Shown: positions 32,925 to 43,261 of the stretch, in pieces
How the letters are laid out: the number at the start of each line of letters is the position of its first letter
Numbering within the stretch: position 1 is the first letter of the stretch
Assembly: GCA_905221605.1 (NCBI GenBank)
Contig: CAJNDS010001857.1
Span: 106,001-170,000, forward strand
Direction of reading: 5' to 3'
Length of the DNA stretch: 64,000 bases
Source: Symbiodinium natans
Lineage: Eukaryota > Sar > Dinophyceae > Suessiales > Symbiodiniaceae
Notes under the pieces: generated by a model
Seen by the model: only the letters and a program-made list of their open reading frames with translations
Told to the model about the DNA's origin: nothing
Database searches by the model: none
Translations under genes and position numbers: made by a program

Positions 32925-33097
32925 TACATGTACAACCTGCCAAGGGTTTATAGGGTTTAGGGTTTAGGGTTTAGGGTGTAGGGCTACATGTACAAACTGC
33001 CAGGGGTTCTAGGGTCTTAAGGTTCTAGGATTTAGGGTTACATGTACAACCTGCCAAGGGCTCTGGGGCTTCAAGGTTCTAGGATTTAGGGTTTTGG
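32925..33097 (+). repeat. Three tandem copies of a TACATGTACAACCTGCC unit
   Basis: Copies start at 32925, 32985 and 33039 (60 and 54 bp apart). Each begins TACATGTACAA(C/A)CTGCCA. Copies 2 and 3 share AAGGTTCTAGGATTTAGGGTT; copy 1 has ordinary TTTAGGG units in that position. Confidence 0.85.
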
Positions 33098-33156
33098 GGG
33101 TTTTGGGTTCTGTTGGGGTATAGGGTTCAGACTGTGGGGCTTTAGGGTGTCGGATT

Positions 33157-33260
33157 GGGATGTTCCCCCCCTTATGCTAACAGTCCTTAACCGGGATTTT
33201 CAGAAGCGGTACTAGTACTATACTCCCTATAAAGGACTGTGTATATAAGCGGGAACATCC
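33157..33260. mobile_element. Family A hairpin element
   Basis: GGGATGTTCCCCCCCTTATG pairs with ATATAAGCGGGAACATCC. Inner arms are AACAGTCCTTAA and AAAGGACTGTG. It is 104 bp and no clear flanking duplication is seen. Confidence 0.75.
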
Positions 33261-33281
33261 TAAGTTTTAGGATTTCAGGGT

Positions 33282-33294
33282 GGGGGGGGGGGGG
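33282..33294 (+). repeat. G13 homopolymer
   Basis: Uninterrupted run of G, 22 bp after the family A element. Confidence 0.9.
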
Positions 33295-33539
33295 TATAAG
33301 AACCCGAATGCTCATTGAACGTCCACAAATGCCACAGGTAGCAAGCAGAACTGGAGGCCCCAAGCAAGCCAAGTGAGAAGACCGCCCCAGAGTTGATGCT
33401 TTGAGCGTTTCCTTCATCGGCCTGTGAATAACGTAGGACGTGGGAAGCTTTCTGAGGGTGCTCATGCTGTTAAGTTATGAACCGCACCTTCTAGTATCAT
33501 GCTCATCTGCGGCACCCCAAAAACCGTCAGCCCAGATCC

Positions 33540-33595
33540 CCAAAACCCTAAACCCTAAACCCTAAACCTTAAACCCTAAACCCTAAACCCCAAGC
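33540..33595 (-). repeat. CCCTAAA tract
   Basis: About seven units. Confidence 0.93.
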
Positions 33596-33599
33596 ACTA

Positions 33600-34060
33600 C
33601 ACCCCAGAACCCCTGCGCACGCGCTTTTCCGCCACACGCGCGACGCTCGCAGCACCTCGGGGCGGCTCAAGTGAGCCATGCTGTCAACGTGACCCTTTCG
33701 ATGAGTTCAGGTTTCGGAAGGTAGTCTTCAGGCTTGGGAGTCTTCCTGTTTGAAAGAAGGCTGTCACGTTGACCGCTGGCAGCCCGAAAATCTACAGGTT
33801 CTGGGGCAAAGCGTAGTCAAACCCTACACGCTTATCAAGTCTGTTTCTTTCACGTGCGCCAACCGTTTTATTGCGTCGCAACAGACTACGGTCTCTGCCT
33901 ACGGCTTCAGTCCTTGACAGCCATTTCGCGGGAGATTGCTGAAATATGAACTCCCTTTCGCTGCACTTGTGGCACTGCATGCATGGACAGGCGTTCATGG
34001 GGGAGGGCGGTCAAGCGCTAGCGGTCAAAAGACCTGAACCTGTGAGCTTAAGTAGCAAAA
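33600..34060. other. Unique spacer, no gene supported
   Basis: One 68-codon minus-strand frame without motifs; nothing else visible. Confidence 0.5.
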
Positions 34061-34066
34061 AAGAGA

Positions 34067-34095
34067 CTCTAAACCCTAAACCCTAAACCCTAAAA
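34067..34095 (-). repeat. Short CCCTAAA tract
   Basis: Four units. Confidence 0.9.
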
Positions 34096-34185
34096 GGAAG
34101 ATGCAGCGAACCTAACGCTACCCTCTGGGTCCATGGGCCCGACAGCTGCAATATAGGAACCCCGTCAAGGCTCTAGTGTATACTA

Positions 34186-34350
34186 TTTAGGGTTTAGGGT
34201 TTAGGGTTTAGGGTTTAGGGTTTAGGGTTAGGGTTTAGGGTTTAGGGTTTAGGGTTTAGGGTTTAGGGTTTAGGGTTTGGGGTTTGGGGTTTGGGGTTTG
34301 GGGTTTAGGGTTTAGGGTTTAGGGTTTGTTGTTTAGGCTTTAGGGTTTAG
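34186..34350 (+). repeat. Long TTTAGGG tract with TTTGGGG block
   Basis: About 23 units: TTTAGGG, one TTAGGG slip near 34225, a run of TTTGGGG units at about 34276-34305, then TTTAGGG again. Confidence 0.95.
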
Positions 34351-34479
34351 GACCCTTTCGGGGTAGAAGAAGGCGGCATGGGAGCAACTTGGGGCTGGCT
34401 CTTGCCTCACACAGCGAGGTCGCCCTCCCCCGCGTTCGACAGAAGCTTGTGCTGGCGGAGCCTGCGCCGGTTTGTCCCG

Positions 34480-34583
34480 AAACCCTATAAACCCTGTAAA
34501 CCCTATAAACCCTATAAACCCTCTAAACCCTGTAAACCCTGCAAACCCTACAAACCCTAAAAACCCTAAACCCTAAACCCTCA
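34480..34583 (-). repeat. CCCTATAAA/CCCTGTAAA nonamer array
   Basis: About eight period-9 units followed by CCCTAAAAA and CCCTAAA. The frame through it (KPYKP repeats) is a repeat translation. Confidence 0.94.
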
Positions 34584-34926
34584 TGGAGGGACGCCACTCT
34601 GTCCAGCCTCAGCAGCTGCTGACGTCCACCTGCTGGGGGACAGGATGCAGTCAGAGCCACGGGGGTGAAAGGTCTAGGGCTTTTACGGTAGTTTAGGATC
34701 TGGGGATAGCTGTCGTTTCCCTGAGTAAGATTGGACCCCTGAACCTTCCACAAAGGTCACAAAGGTTAGTTAGGGCTTCACGAACAAGAATCCTATCGCA
34801 TCAGCCCAAAGCAGGCTGAGGAGGACGGCGAAATGCAAAAACAGAGTGTACAAAAAGCATTGAGAGCCCTCCAAGGATTCGGCTCAAGGGATTTTGGGTT
34901 TACGGGGGAATGGTAGGGGAAATGAC

Positions 34927-35026
34927 TTGGGATGTTCCCCCTTCTACTAACAGTCCTCAGTAGGTATTATAATAAGGGTACTATCATCCGTATTAAGGAC
35001 TGTTAGTTTTGAGGGGGAACATCCCA
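34927..35026. mobile_element. Family A hairpin element with perfect 9 bp target duplication
   Basis: TTGGGATGTTCCCCCTTCTA to TTTGAGGGGGAACATCCCA, with inner arms AACAGTCCTCAG and AAGGACTGTTAG. It is 100 bp and non-coding. GGAAATGAC occurs immediately left (34918-34926) and right (35027-35035), a perfect 9 bp direct repeat. A 9 bp duplication is typical of Mutator-like transposons, among others. Confidence 0.85.
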
Positions 35027-35124
35027 GGAAATGACCGAGGTCTAGGGAGAGTTTAGAGGTGTGCATCTTAGGCACTGTCGGGCTCCGCACCCCTTGGGCC
35101 TGAGGCCCTGGACAGGGATTCAAG

Positions 35125-35175
35125 GGTTAGGGTTTAGGGTTTAGGGTTTAGGGTTTAGGTTTAGGGTTTAGGGTT
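35125..35175 (+). repeat. TTTAGGG tract
   Basis: About seven units with one TTAGGT slip. Confidence 0.92.
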
Positions 35176-35479
35176 CAAAGCTCAAAACACCAAACTCGAA
35201 TCGGTAGATCACAAGCCCCAGACCCCACAAACGTCGGTTGACACAGGGTTTGTCGGGTTAATAGGGTTTGCAGGGTTTATGGGGTCTCGATGTCTCAGGG
35301 CGACCGTCCCCAGAAAGCTATGCAAGGGAAGGGCCCCCCCTCAAATACAAGAGGAAGAAGACAAAGAACAAAAAAGAATGAGTCCACCACTGCAAGTCCT
35401 AGTTTCCCCCCAAGCTCTACATCCTCCTCCCCCCGAAGAAACAAACAAAAGCAAAACAAGGAAGGATGTCACGGTGAAT

Positions 35480-35588
35480 TTGGGATGTTCCCCCTTCTAC
35501 TAAAGGTCCTGAATAGAGATTATGGTGCCCCGTATTATACCCCCTTTGAAGGACTGCTAGTGCTGCTAGTACAAGGGGGAACATCCCA
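35480..35588. mobile_element. Family A hairpin element with imperfect 9 bp duplication
   Basis: TTGGGATGTTCCCCCTTCTA to TACAAGGGGGAACATCCCA, with inner AAAGGTCCTGAA and AAGGACTGCTAG. The flanks ACGGTGAAT (35471-35479) and ACAGGGAAT (35589-35597) match at 7 of 9 positions. Confidence 0.8.
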
Positions 35589-35601
35589 ACAGGGAATCCT
35601 T

Positions 35602-35700
35602 AACCCAAACCCTAAACCCTAAACCCTAAACCCCAAACCCCAAACCCTCTAAACCCCAAAAACCCCAAACCCCAAACCCTCTAAACCCCAAACCCGAAAA
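35602..35700 (-). repeat. CCCTAAA/CCCCAAA tract
   Basis: About 13 units including CCCTCTAAA period-9 insertions. Confidence 0.92.
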
Positions 35701-35804
35701 AGACCTTCGTCTGCCTCCTCCTTGCCCTGCAATGCTTCGCAGACGTTCTCGTCATCAGACGGCTGCGCGACGCCTCGACGCAAAAGAGGATTACAGGGGT
35801 TCTT

Positions 35805-35905
35805 GGGGTTTAGGGTTTTAGGGTTTTAGGGTTTTAGGGTTTTAGGGTTTTGGGGTGTTAGGGTTTTAGGGCTTTAGGGTTTTAGGTTTTAGGGTTTTTC
35901 TTTTC
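35805..35905 (+). repeat. TTTTAGGG octamer array
   Basis: About ten TTTTAGGG units with TTTTGGGG and TGTTAGGG variants. TTTTAGGG is the telomere unit of some green algae, but here it is one local variant among many. Confidence 0.93.
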
Positions 35906-36029
35906 AGGGCTTAGGTGCCTACATCCGAGACAGACCCGACGTTTTGCTGGGAACAGGGAGGTAGCTCTCTAACCTGAGGGTGCCAGGGTGCCCCTTTTTG
36001 AGTCCCTATAGAATCTAGCTCCCCACTAA

Positions 36030-36090
36030 GGAACCCTAAACCCTAAACCCGAAACCCTAAACCCCAAACCACGAAACCTAAACCCCGCAC
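36030..36090 (-). repeat. Short degenerate CCCTAAA tract
   Basis: About seven units with CCCGAAA and CCACGAAA variants. Confidence 0.88.
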
Positions 36091-36205
36091 TCTAAAGGAA
36101 TGGTTTGCGCGGCCGACTCCAGACGATCAGGTCACGCGAGCGCACAGCGGGTGTTCTAAGAAACAGGCGCCTGAACCCTAAAAACTCTAATCCTAAAATC
36201 CAAAA

Positions 36206-36308
36206 CTACTATTTGCTCAAGAACCCCCCAAAAGGTAAAAGCATATTCTTAGGGTAATACAGGAATTACTATCTTTCATATTTTGGGGGGTTCTTAAGCA
36301 TATAATAC
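36206..36308. mobile_element. Family B hairpin element
   Basis: CTACTATTTGCTCAAGAACC at the left and GGTTCTTAAGCATATAATAC at the right form complementary ends, with CCCCCCAAAA/TTTTGGGGGG as the inner arm. It is 103 bp and followed by a TAATAATAC-rich AT stretch to about 36380. Confidence 0.75.
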
Positions 36309-36423
36309 TAAGCTAATAGTAATAATACTAATAATAATACTAATAATAAGAAGAAGAGCTGTAATAATAGTAATAATACTAAACTAAAAACCCCAAGGCC
36401 CCAAAACCCTACATGTCCACCCC

Positions 36424-36545
36424 CCTAAACCCTAAACCCTAAACCCTAAAACCTAAAACCTAAAACCTAAAACCTAAACCCTAAACCCTAAACCCTAAAC
36501 CCTAAACCCCTAAACCCCTAACCCCTAAACCCTAAACCCTAAACC
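36424..36545 (-). repeat. CCCTAAA tract with CCTAAAA block
   Basis: CCCTAAA units flank about four CCTAAAA units (36448-36478) and three CCCCTAA slips. Confidence 0.94.
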
Positions 36546-36589
36546 TGCCTGGGGTGGCATGCCCAGGCATGCGGAACTGCGTGCGGGCC

Positions 36590-37560
36590 CAACCCTCACC
36601 TCAGTGGCCGGGGCTTTTAGGTACTTTCGGGATTGGATTTCTCGGGCTCAGGATTTTTGAAGGGTCTTTTGGGTTGCTGCTTCGGATTTTTTGGGGTTTT
36701 GGGGTTTTGGGGATTTAGGATGTTGGGGATTGTGGGTTTTGGGGATTTGGGGTTGTAGGGCTTGATGGCTTATATCCGGGATTCGGGGCTCTGGGGTCTT
36801 GGGCTTTCACGGCTTTGGGGGAATTGCGGCTTGCGAGTTATAGGGCTTTCGGTTCACCCGAAGCCCTGGACCCCAAAACCTGAACCCTAGTTGGGGTTGT
36901 AGGGTTTTAGGGTTTGGGTTCAGGGTTAGGCTCAGGTCTTAAAGCCCAGACAAGAGATCCCTTCTGGTGACGATCCTGCTGACAATTCCCGAAACCCTAA
37001 AGAGGGTTCCGGGGTCAGAGTTCGCCCTAGGGCCCAACATCACCCCGAGCCCCAGAAAACCGAAGCGTCTGTCTATTGAGCCCTGCGTGCCTGAGGGTTC
37101 AGGGTGTTTTCAACCGTCAACCCTAAACCCTAACACTACAAACCCTAAACCCGTTTGTAGGCTTTTATTTTAAGTGTTTAAGAGGGCTTTATAGGGTTTT
37201 TAATAAGGCAAACAAACACCAGCTGAGCCCATCAAAGGAGCGAATGGGGCTCAGGGGGTCCAGGGATCCCTGTGCCGGGAGTGCGCGGTGCTCGCGAGTG
37301 GCCCTCGGGTTTGGGGTTGGGGCTTGCAGGGTTTAGGGGTGTTTTAGGGTGTAGAGTTTAAAACTTGGAGTGTAGGACATAGGGTTTAAGGCCGAAGTAG
37401 ATTATGGTTCCTAAACCCAAAACCCTAAACCCTAAACCCTGAACCCACTTCCCCCCTCCTTACTTTTCACTTCTCCACTGAGGGACAGTTGTAGATGCTG
37501 CTGGCAGGGATCTTCGACATGCAGAATCCCTGGGAAGCAATCCCAGTACGAGTTCTGCTG
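36590..37560. other. Degenerate T/G-rich spacer, no gene
   Basis: TTTTGGGG-like and TTTAGGG-like single units are scattered. One 68-codon plus frame at 36967-37173 has no motif. CCCTAAA units are at 37119-37152 and 37420-37446. Confidence 0.55.
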
Positions 37561-37561
37561 G

Positions 37562-37680
37562 TTTAGGGTTTAGGGTTTAGGGCTTAGGGTTTAGGGTTTA
37601 GGGTTTAGGGTTTAGGGCTTAGGGCTTAGGGCTTAGGGTTAGGCTTAGGGCTTAGGGCTTAGGGTTTAAGGTTTGAGCTT
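37562..37680 (+). repeat. TTTAGGG tract with TTAGGGC block
   Basis: TTTAGGG units, then about seven CTTAGGG units (37613-37662). Confidence 0.93.
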
Positions 37681-37873
37681 TAGGGCTCAATCGAAGGGTT
37701 CGACTTCTTTCTTGATTTCAGGCAAGAGCTGACGACTCTGACTCTGAACCCTTTGCTGTGTTCGTCTTGCCTTGCCAGGCGTGCCCGCTGCGCAGCCGCA
37801 GTCGTTGACAAACTTCCTAGGAAGGCAGCACAGGTAGTGCGGGCAGCTACGCCACCCCTGATTCCTACACCCT

Positions 37874-37978
37874 CATATAGGGGCCAGAATAGTTAGAATA
37901 GTTTTTTTTGGGGGGGGTCTCATCGTACCATTCTAAAGGGACCATATGTGGAAATTATTAGTCATGATGCCCCTGTAT
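37874..37978 (+). mobile_element. Family D element with possible 8 bp target duplication
   Basis: CATATAGGGGCCAGAATAGT to GATGCCCCTGTAT, internal AAAGGGACCATATG. TACACCCT is present on both sides (37866-37873 and 37979-37986). ACCCT is common here, so the duplication could be chance. Confidence 0.65.
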
Positions 37979-38091
37979 TACACCCTAAACCAATGGTGCT
38001 TCTAAACTCGCAAGTTGATGGTGGCAACTGATGGTGGTGCTAACAAATCTTGCAGTCCGCAGCAGTTGAGACTGCCATCCATGTCAGAGTA

Positions 38092-38192
38092 AACCCTAAA
38101 CCCTGAACCCTAAACCCTAAACCCTCACCCTACACCCTACACCCTAAACCCTAAACCCTAAACCCTAAACCCTAAACCCTAAACCCTAAACC
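38092..38192 (-). repeat. CCCTAAA tract
   Basis: About 14 units with three CCCTACA units near 38128-38145. Confidence 0.94.
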
Positions 38193-38317
38193 CGTGTGTA
38201 GAAGGGCCCCATGGCATGAGAAGGTTCTGTTGTTGCAGCCGTTGCGGCGTTGACACTCCAACTCTGAAGCATCACAGAACCTCAGCACCCTAAACCCCCA
38301 CTGGTTTGGAACCCTAC

Positions 38318-38460
38318 AGGGTTTAGGCTTTAGGGTTTAGGGTTTAGGGTTTAGGGTTTAGGGTTTAGGGTTTAGGGTTTAGGGAACCCTAACCCCTAAA
38401 CCCTAAACCCCAAGGAAACCCTTAAACCCTAAACCCTGAACCTCTAAACCCTGCAACCCC
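38318..38460. repeat. Head-to-head telomere-like tracts
   Basis: About nine TTTAGGG units to 38384 meet AACCCTAACCCCTAAACCCT with no spacer. Further degenerate C-rich units run to 38460. The arrangement is that of an end-to-end fusion. Confidence 0.92.
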
Positions 38461-38780
38461 CTAATTAGCCCCATCAACTCCCAGAAAGCCCAAGCATGCG
38501 CAAGCTGGTCCGAGCTGCACCTTGGTGCCGGTAGACTTCGCGTAGTGGCTGCAAACCTTCTTCGGGCTTGTCTTCAGCCCCCGAACATGTTCGACTCCAA
38601 GTTCTGCAGACCCTTCAGGCAATGGCCGCCGGATCGAAAAGAAAATACAAAATGATCAACAAAAACAAACAACCGAGGGCTCAGGGTTCAGAATTTAGGG
38701 CTTATTCCCCACCCTCGGTGTGGGGTTGTTAGATTTTAAACTCAACTCTTCTCCTCGCCCGGTCTACCCCTCGCTCATCC

Positions 38781-39012
38781 CTGGAGTGCCCAACCCCAAA
38801 GTGTCCCTGGAGTGCCCAACTCTAGAGTGTCCCTGGAATGCCCAACCCCAAAAGAGTGCCAAACCCCAGAGTGTCCCCGGAGTGCCCAGCCCCAGCGTCT
38901 CCCTCCAGAGTCTTTCTGGATTTCCCAACCCAGAGTCTCCCTGGAGTGCCCAGTCCCTGGAGTGTCCCAGAGTGTCCCGGAGTGCCCCCAGAGTCTCCCT
39001 GGAATGCCAGAG
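38781..39012 (+). repeat. GGAGTGCCCAACCCCAGAGTGTCCCT minisatellite
   Basis: About eight degenerate copies of a 25-30 bp unit built from TGGAGTGCCCA and CCAGAGTGTCCC. Frames across it (PRVSLECP-like peptide on plus, HSRDTLG-like on minus) are open on both strands because of the repeat and are not taken as genes. Confidence 0.88.
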
Positions 39013-39019
39013 TATCTCT

Positions 39020-40020
39020 ACCAAGAGAGGGTGGGGATGTTCGAAGTAAATAATTTCCTTTTTTATCCTTCCTGTTTTTTCTTGACCCCTATCCCCACTG
39101 GCCAGACATTGGATGGAGTTGGGGGTTCAGGGCTGTCACAACCACGAAGATGCCTGGGACTTATCAAAGTTTCGGGCTCAACCCTTTTGCGTGAGTGTGT
39201 GCGGCTAGCGGTGCCTGTGAGCCGAAGCAGGTGCACCACGGCGTCAGCAGCTCATCACTGTCCGGCATCTCCTGCACTGTTGCTCTCAGGCAAACCTTAC
39301 AAGCCCTACCTGCTAGCGCGAGAAACCCCTCAAAAGGTTTTGGCCTAATTCGCGCCTCGGCCATAGACGCTGTAGCATTATGGGCCTTATTTGGAAAGGT
39401 ATCAGAGTCCTTTACAGAGTGCATCGATTGCTCTCCTGTGCAGACTTTCCGGCAATTTTGCGTGCAGCTTCCAGCGACGCGGCACCGATCGGGTTGCCTG
39501 AGCGCTGATCCCGGAACTCTACAAACACCCTCGGCAGCGAGGCCTGAGCCCTAAACCCAACAAATTGAGTATCAAACTAAGTAGGACAGTGTACTCGTAT
39601 CGGGTGGGAAAACGAGCAGGGCAGCTCAGGTATGAGAGCGGTGGGGAGACCACCAAATGTACACATACATCTCTCGTCATTATTGCAAAAAAAGATCTGC
39701 CGCAAAATCCTGATGCCTTCCCAGGCAGTGATGCATCCAGAGACCGCTAAATGCCGGCGCGGCACCGGCCGCGTCGTTGCCGTCCCGGGCTCTCTTGTCC
39801 AGCATGCAGCAGGTGTTGTGCGTGTCATGCTCCTTCATGCAAGCTGACCGCAACGCCCAAGAAACGAAGCTACACGAAACTACTACTGGCAGGACGGAAG
39901 CCCAAATCCTGAAACCCCAAACCCTCTAAGGATTGGCCCTCCTGCTCCTCTAAACCCGAAACCCCAAAACACACACATAGTGGCTGCCACTGCCATCATA
40001 AAGCAGAATATTCCCCAATT
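39020..40020. other. Unique island, no gene supported
   Basis: About 900 bp without telomere-like tracts. A plus frame of 119 codons (39195-39554) and overlapping minus frames of 83-86 codons are the longest. None shows a domain, and they compete with each other, so none is called. Confidence 0.5.
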
Positions 40021-40099
40021 CAGTGGTATCGGGCTTCCTTGGCAGGGGCTTTGGGTTTACTTAAAACCCTAAACCCGAAGCCTTGGGTCCCAAAGCCCC

Positions 40100-40430
40100 C
40101 AAACACAAACCCTAAACCCTAAACCCTAAACCCTAAACCCCAAACCCCACCCCAAAACCCTAAACCCTAAACCCTAAACCCTAAACCCTAAACCCTAAAC
40201 CCTAAACCCTAAACTTAACCCTGAAAACATCTTCATCCGCCTGGAAGCAGTGTGAGATTGCGCTGCCGGCAGCTCGATAGTTCTCACCTTCCCAGTGCCA
40301 TTGGAGGGTTTGGGGGTTTGGGATTTGGGATTTGGGGTTTAGGGTTTGGGGTTTAGGGTTTATGGGGTTTAGGTATGGGGTTTAGGGTTTGGGGTTTGGG
40401 GTTTAGGGTCTCTCCTTTGGGCCTCAACTA
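40100..40430. repeat. C-rich then G-rich telomere-like tracts
   Basis: About 14 CCCTAAA units at 40106-40216. TTTGGGG/TTTAGGG units at 40306-40412. Confidence 0.94.
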
Positions 40431-40849
40431 TACAGAAAACATGCGAGAATGGAGAGACCCAAACAGGGTGCATAATGCAGATCACCCACCAACAATCAAC
40501 TTACCATAGCATTATATTACATACGTTACACGGGTCCAGAATGGTGAAAAGGGGAAAAGAAAGGGCCCAGTCAATAACCCGGCGGCCGTCACAAGTCTGA
40601 AGCCTAAACCCTGCAGAAACCCGAAACTCCAGAAACCCCAACCCTATAAACTGCGAAGCACACATGCGCCACAGCTGCGGTTGGAATCCATGAGCCCCAA
40701 ACTGGGCACTAGTTACTATATTCCCCCTTGTTACAAGCATCAATTGTATGGTCACTTGTCTGGCCCTAACCATATTTGGGATACCCGAAAGCGACATTAG
40801 CCTAGAGAGCTGACTGACGGTTCACGGCTGCTAAGCCCTAAGTAAGTTC

Positions 40850-40942
40850 CCTAAACCCTAAACCCTAAACCCCAAACCCTAGACCCTAGACCCTAAACCC
40901 TAAACCCTAAACCCTAAACCCTAAACCCTAAACCCTAAACCG
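40850..40942 (-). repeat. CCCTAAA tract
   Basis: About 13 units, with two CCCTAGA units at 40880-40893. Confidence 0.94.
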
Positions 40943-41039
40943 ACCCCCCTTTTTCTCCGGTCCACGGGGCCGAAGCAGGCCACCAGAGCTTTTTCATTGC
41001 CCCAGCGGAGGCGCCTTCCCAGGCTCTTGCGCAAGGGCT

Positions 41040-41130
41040 TTTAGGGGCTTTAGGGTTTAGGGTTTAGGGTTTAGGGTTTAGGGTTTAGGTTCAGGGGGCT
41101 TTGGGCTGAGGGTGTTAGGGTTTAGGAGTG
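41040..41130 (+). repeat. TTTAGGG tract
   Basis: Six clean units at 41050-41091, then degenerate units. Confidence 0.92.
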
Positions 41131-41134
41131 TGGC

Positions 41135-41198
41135 AATAGTTATATATGTATATAACTATTCTTCGTAATAGTAATACTGTATATATAGAATACAGTAT
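41135..41198. repeat. Two AT-rich perfect palindromes
   Basis: AATAGTTATATA-TG-TATATAACTATT at 41135-41160 has perfect 12 bp arms. ATACTGTAT and ATACAGTAT at 41174-41198 form a second hairpin with a 7 bp loop. Confidence 0.85.
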
Positions 41199-41270
41199 AC
41201 ACAATACACAATATACAAAGAGGGGTAGGATTTCATGAGAAACACCGGGTCCTCGGCACTTCGGAGTCGT

Positions 41271-41352
41271 CCCTTTATAGCTATACTACAATGACCCCCC
41301 CCCCAAAAAAAAAAAACTGTTCGAATTATTGAGGCAGGCCCCTATATTACAA
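41271..41352 (-). mobile_element. Family D element fragment, minus orientation
   Basis: GTCCCTTTATAGCTATACTA and AGGCCCCTATATTAC are the reverse complement of the family D left half. A C-run and A-run (about 41296-41317) lie inside. Confidence 0.5.
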
Positions 41353-41679
41353 AGGTTTGGGGCTTTGCGGATTTGAAGGGCGACGTGCCAAAAACATTCC
41401 CTGGCTGAGCTTACGCCCTAAACCCCAAAGCCCTAAACCCTCAGTTCTCCCCGAACCTGATGCCTTGGTAGGTTGAGAGTTAGGGTTTAGGGTTTCGGGT
41501 TAGGGTTTTCTAGGGTTTTTGAGTTTTTACGGTGTTTTAGGGCTTAGGGCTCAGGGCTTGGGGCCTGGTAATATTCAGCGCATCTGCCGCATCGACGAGG
41601 AAAAGGAGCGCCAGAAGCACTCCTACCGGGTTTCGGGTTTGGGGACTCCTGCACGGGTTTAGGTTTTAAGGTTGAGGGA

Positions 41680-41920
41680 ACCCTACACCCTAAACCCTAC
41701 ACCCTACACCCTACACCCTAAACCCCAAACCCTAAACCCTAAACCCTAAACCCTAAACCCTAGGCCAGCGAGATGTTGGGGCTCTCGAACTCAAGGGGGC
41801 TTTGGGCCCGGAATTCGGGAACGAGTCTGCTCAACTATCCTTAGCGACACCTTTTCATGTTGTAGAGTTTAGGGTTTAGGGTTTAGGGTTTAGGGTTTAG
41901 GGTTTAGGGTTTAGGGTTTA
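41680..41920. repeat. C-rich then G-rich telomere-like tracts
   Basis: CCCTACA and CCCTAAA units at 41680-41762. About eight TTTAGGG units at 41868-41925. Confidence 0.94.
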
Positions 41921-42278
41921 GGGTTCATGAACAATAATTACTTGTGTCATTCTCACGGCCCCTTGGATTTAAGAAATCAGCAACCAACTGCAAACAAATT
42001 CAGCAAGTGGCATTGCAGAATCCGTCACATAAGCCTTGTAGTTCGGCACTGGAAGCCGCCTCCGGCCCTACTTTCCCCCAAATCCCCACCAAAGAACGGG
42101 CCAGACGCGAAAACCCCCAAACCCGACCTCTCCTGAGCCCTAAACCCTAAACCCTTAAACCGCCGGTCCTCGGTAGCTGGCCATTCAGTAACCACTCACC
42201 AACTCAGTGGTACGGTGCGCTGGCCTCAGATGAAGAGGGGCCCCAAAAACGCAGCAAACCGTCATGAAAGCTGCCACT

Positions 42279-42440
42279 TGGGATGATCCCCTTATACCAG
42301 AATGGGGATTCTAATAGGGGGTATTATATAAGCCCTATTCAGGAGCGGTTAGCATAGGGGGGAACCCCAAATCGTAACACCGAAACGCAAAACCCAAAAC
42401 CGAAAACCCTAAACCCTTTAGTATAAGGGGGAACATCCCA
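42279..42440. mobile_element. Family A element with a duplicated right end and telomere-like insert
   Basis: Left end TTGGGATGATCCCCTTATAC at 42279. A right end (TTAGCATAGGGGGGAACCCC) occurs at about 42349-42368 and a second, better right end (AGTATAAGGGGGAACATCCC) at 42420-42439. Between the two are CGAAACGCAAAACCC and CCCTAAACCC units, so telomere-like sequence separates two copies of the terminus. Confidence 0.6.
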
Positions 42441-42628
42441 ACCCCACTCCCGAGTGGAAGAGCCACCGGAAGTGTTGGAGGGCTGGGAAAGTCGCCAACA
42501 GAAGGGCTCGCACCAAGCGTGCAATCATCTACCCCGCTAAACCCGGGAGTAGCCTAGGAATGAAAAAGGTGCCCTGTTTGGTTTCAAGGGGAGTATATAG
42601 GGGAACCCAAACCCTAAAAAAAGAAAAA

Positions 42629-42645
42629 GGGGGGGGGGGGGGGGG
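42629..42645 (+). repeat. G17 homopolymer
   Basis: Follows an A-rich stretch. Confidence 0.9.
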
Positions 42646-42749
42646 AATAGTGGCCACTTTATAACGCCGTGCTAGGACCCCTCAAACCCTGAAACGAAAG
42701 CCCTTGCCTCCCCGAAGCACGACCAAAATTGAAATGAAGCCGGAATCGA

Positions 42750-43140
42750 AGTTTGGGTCTGCGGGTTTAGGGTTTAGGGTTTAGGAGTTAGGGGGGTTTG
42801 GAGGGATTAGATTTTAGGAGTAACTTAGGAAAATAAGAGTGCCCTTGGCTACTCTGGGTTCCAGCCCGAAACCCTAAAGGAAGGACCCCAGGGCTTGGGG
42901 GGCTGAGGGGTCTTAGGGCTATACAGGGCTAAACCCTAAACCCTAAACCCTGTATATACCCTAAACCCTAAACCCTGAACCCCAAGGTTCTACCGAAGTA
43001 TGGATGCAGGAAGGAGTCTGACATTTCAGTCCACGCGCTGTTTGGAATCGAAGTTGGATCTTCAGCCATACGGCAAACGGCACAGGAAACGCTTGTTGAG
43101 GGTTTAGGGTTTAGGGCTTAGGGCTTAGGGTTTAGGGTTT
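42750..43140. repeat. Short telomere-like tracts
   Basis: TTTAGGG units at 42765-42785 and 43100-43146. CCCTAAA units at 42932-42980, interrupted by a duplicated TGTATA segment. Confidence 0.88.
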
Positions 43141-43261
43141 AGGGTTCTACAAGGGTGTCGGGTTGAAATGAAAGGGCGACGCAGACCGCATGACAAAAAC
43201 AAAAACGTTTCCGCGCTGAACCCTGAGGCCGTGAAACCCTCTGGATCAAGGCCCTGCGACC

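Noticed and set aside
38720-39053. Three overlapping 70-178 codon frames rich in Pro, Ser and Glu
   Set aside because: They cross a degenerate ~27 bp minisatellite that is open in several frames on both strands.
39195-39554. 119-codon plus-strand frame in a unique island
   Set aside because: Overlapping minus-strand frame of similar length and no recognisable domain; not enough to call a gene.
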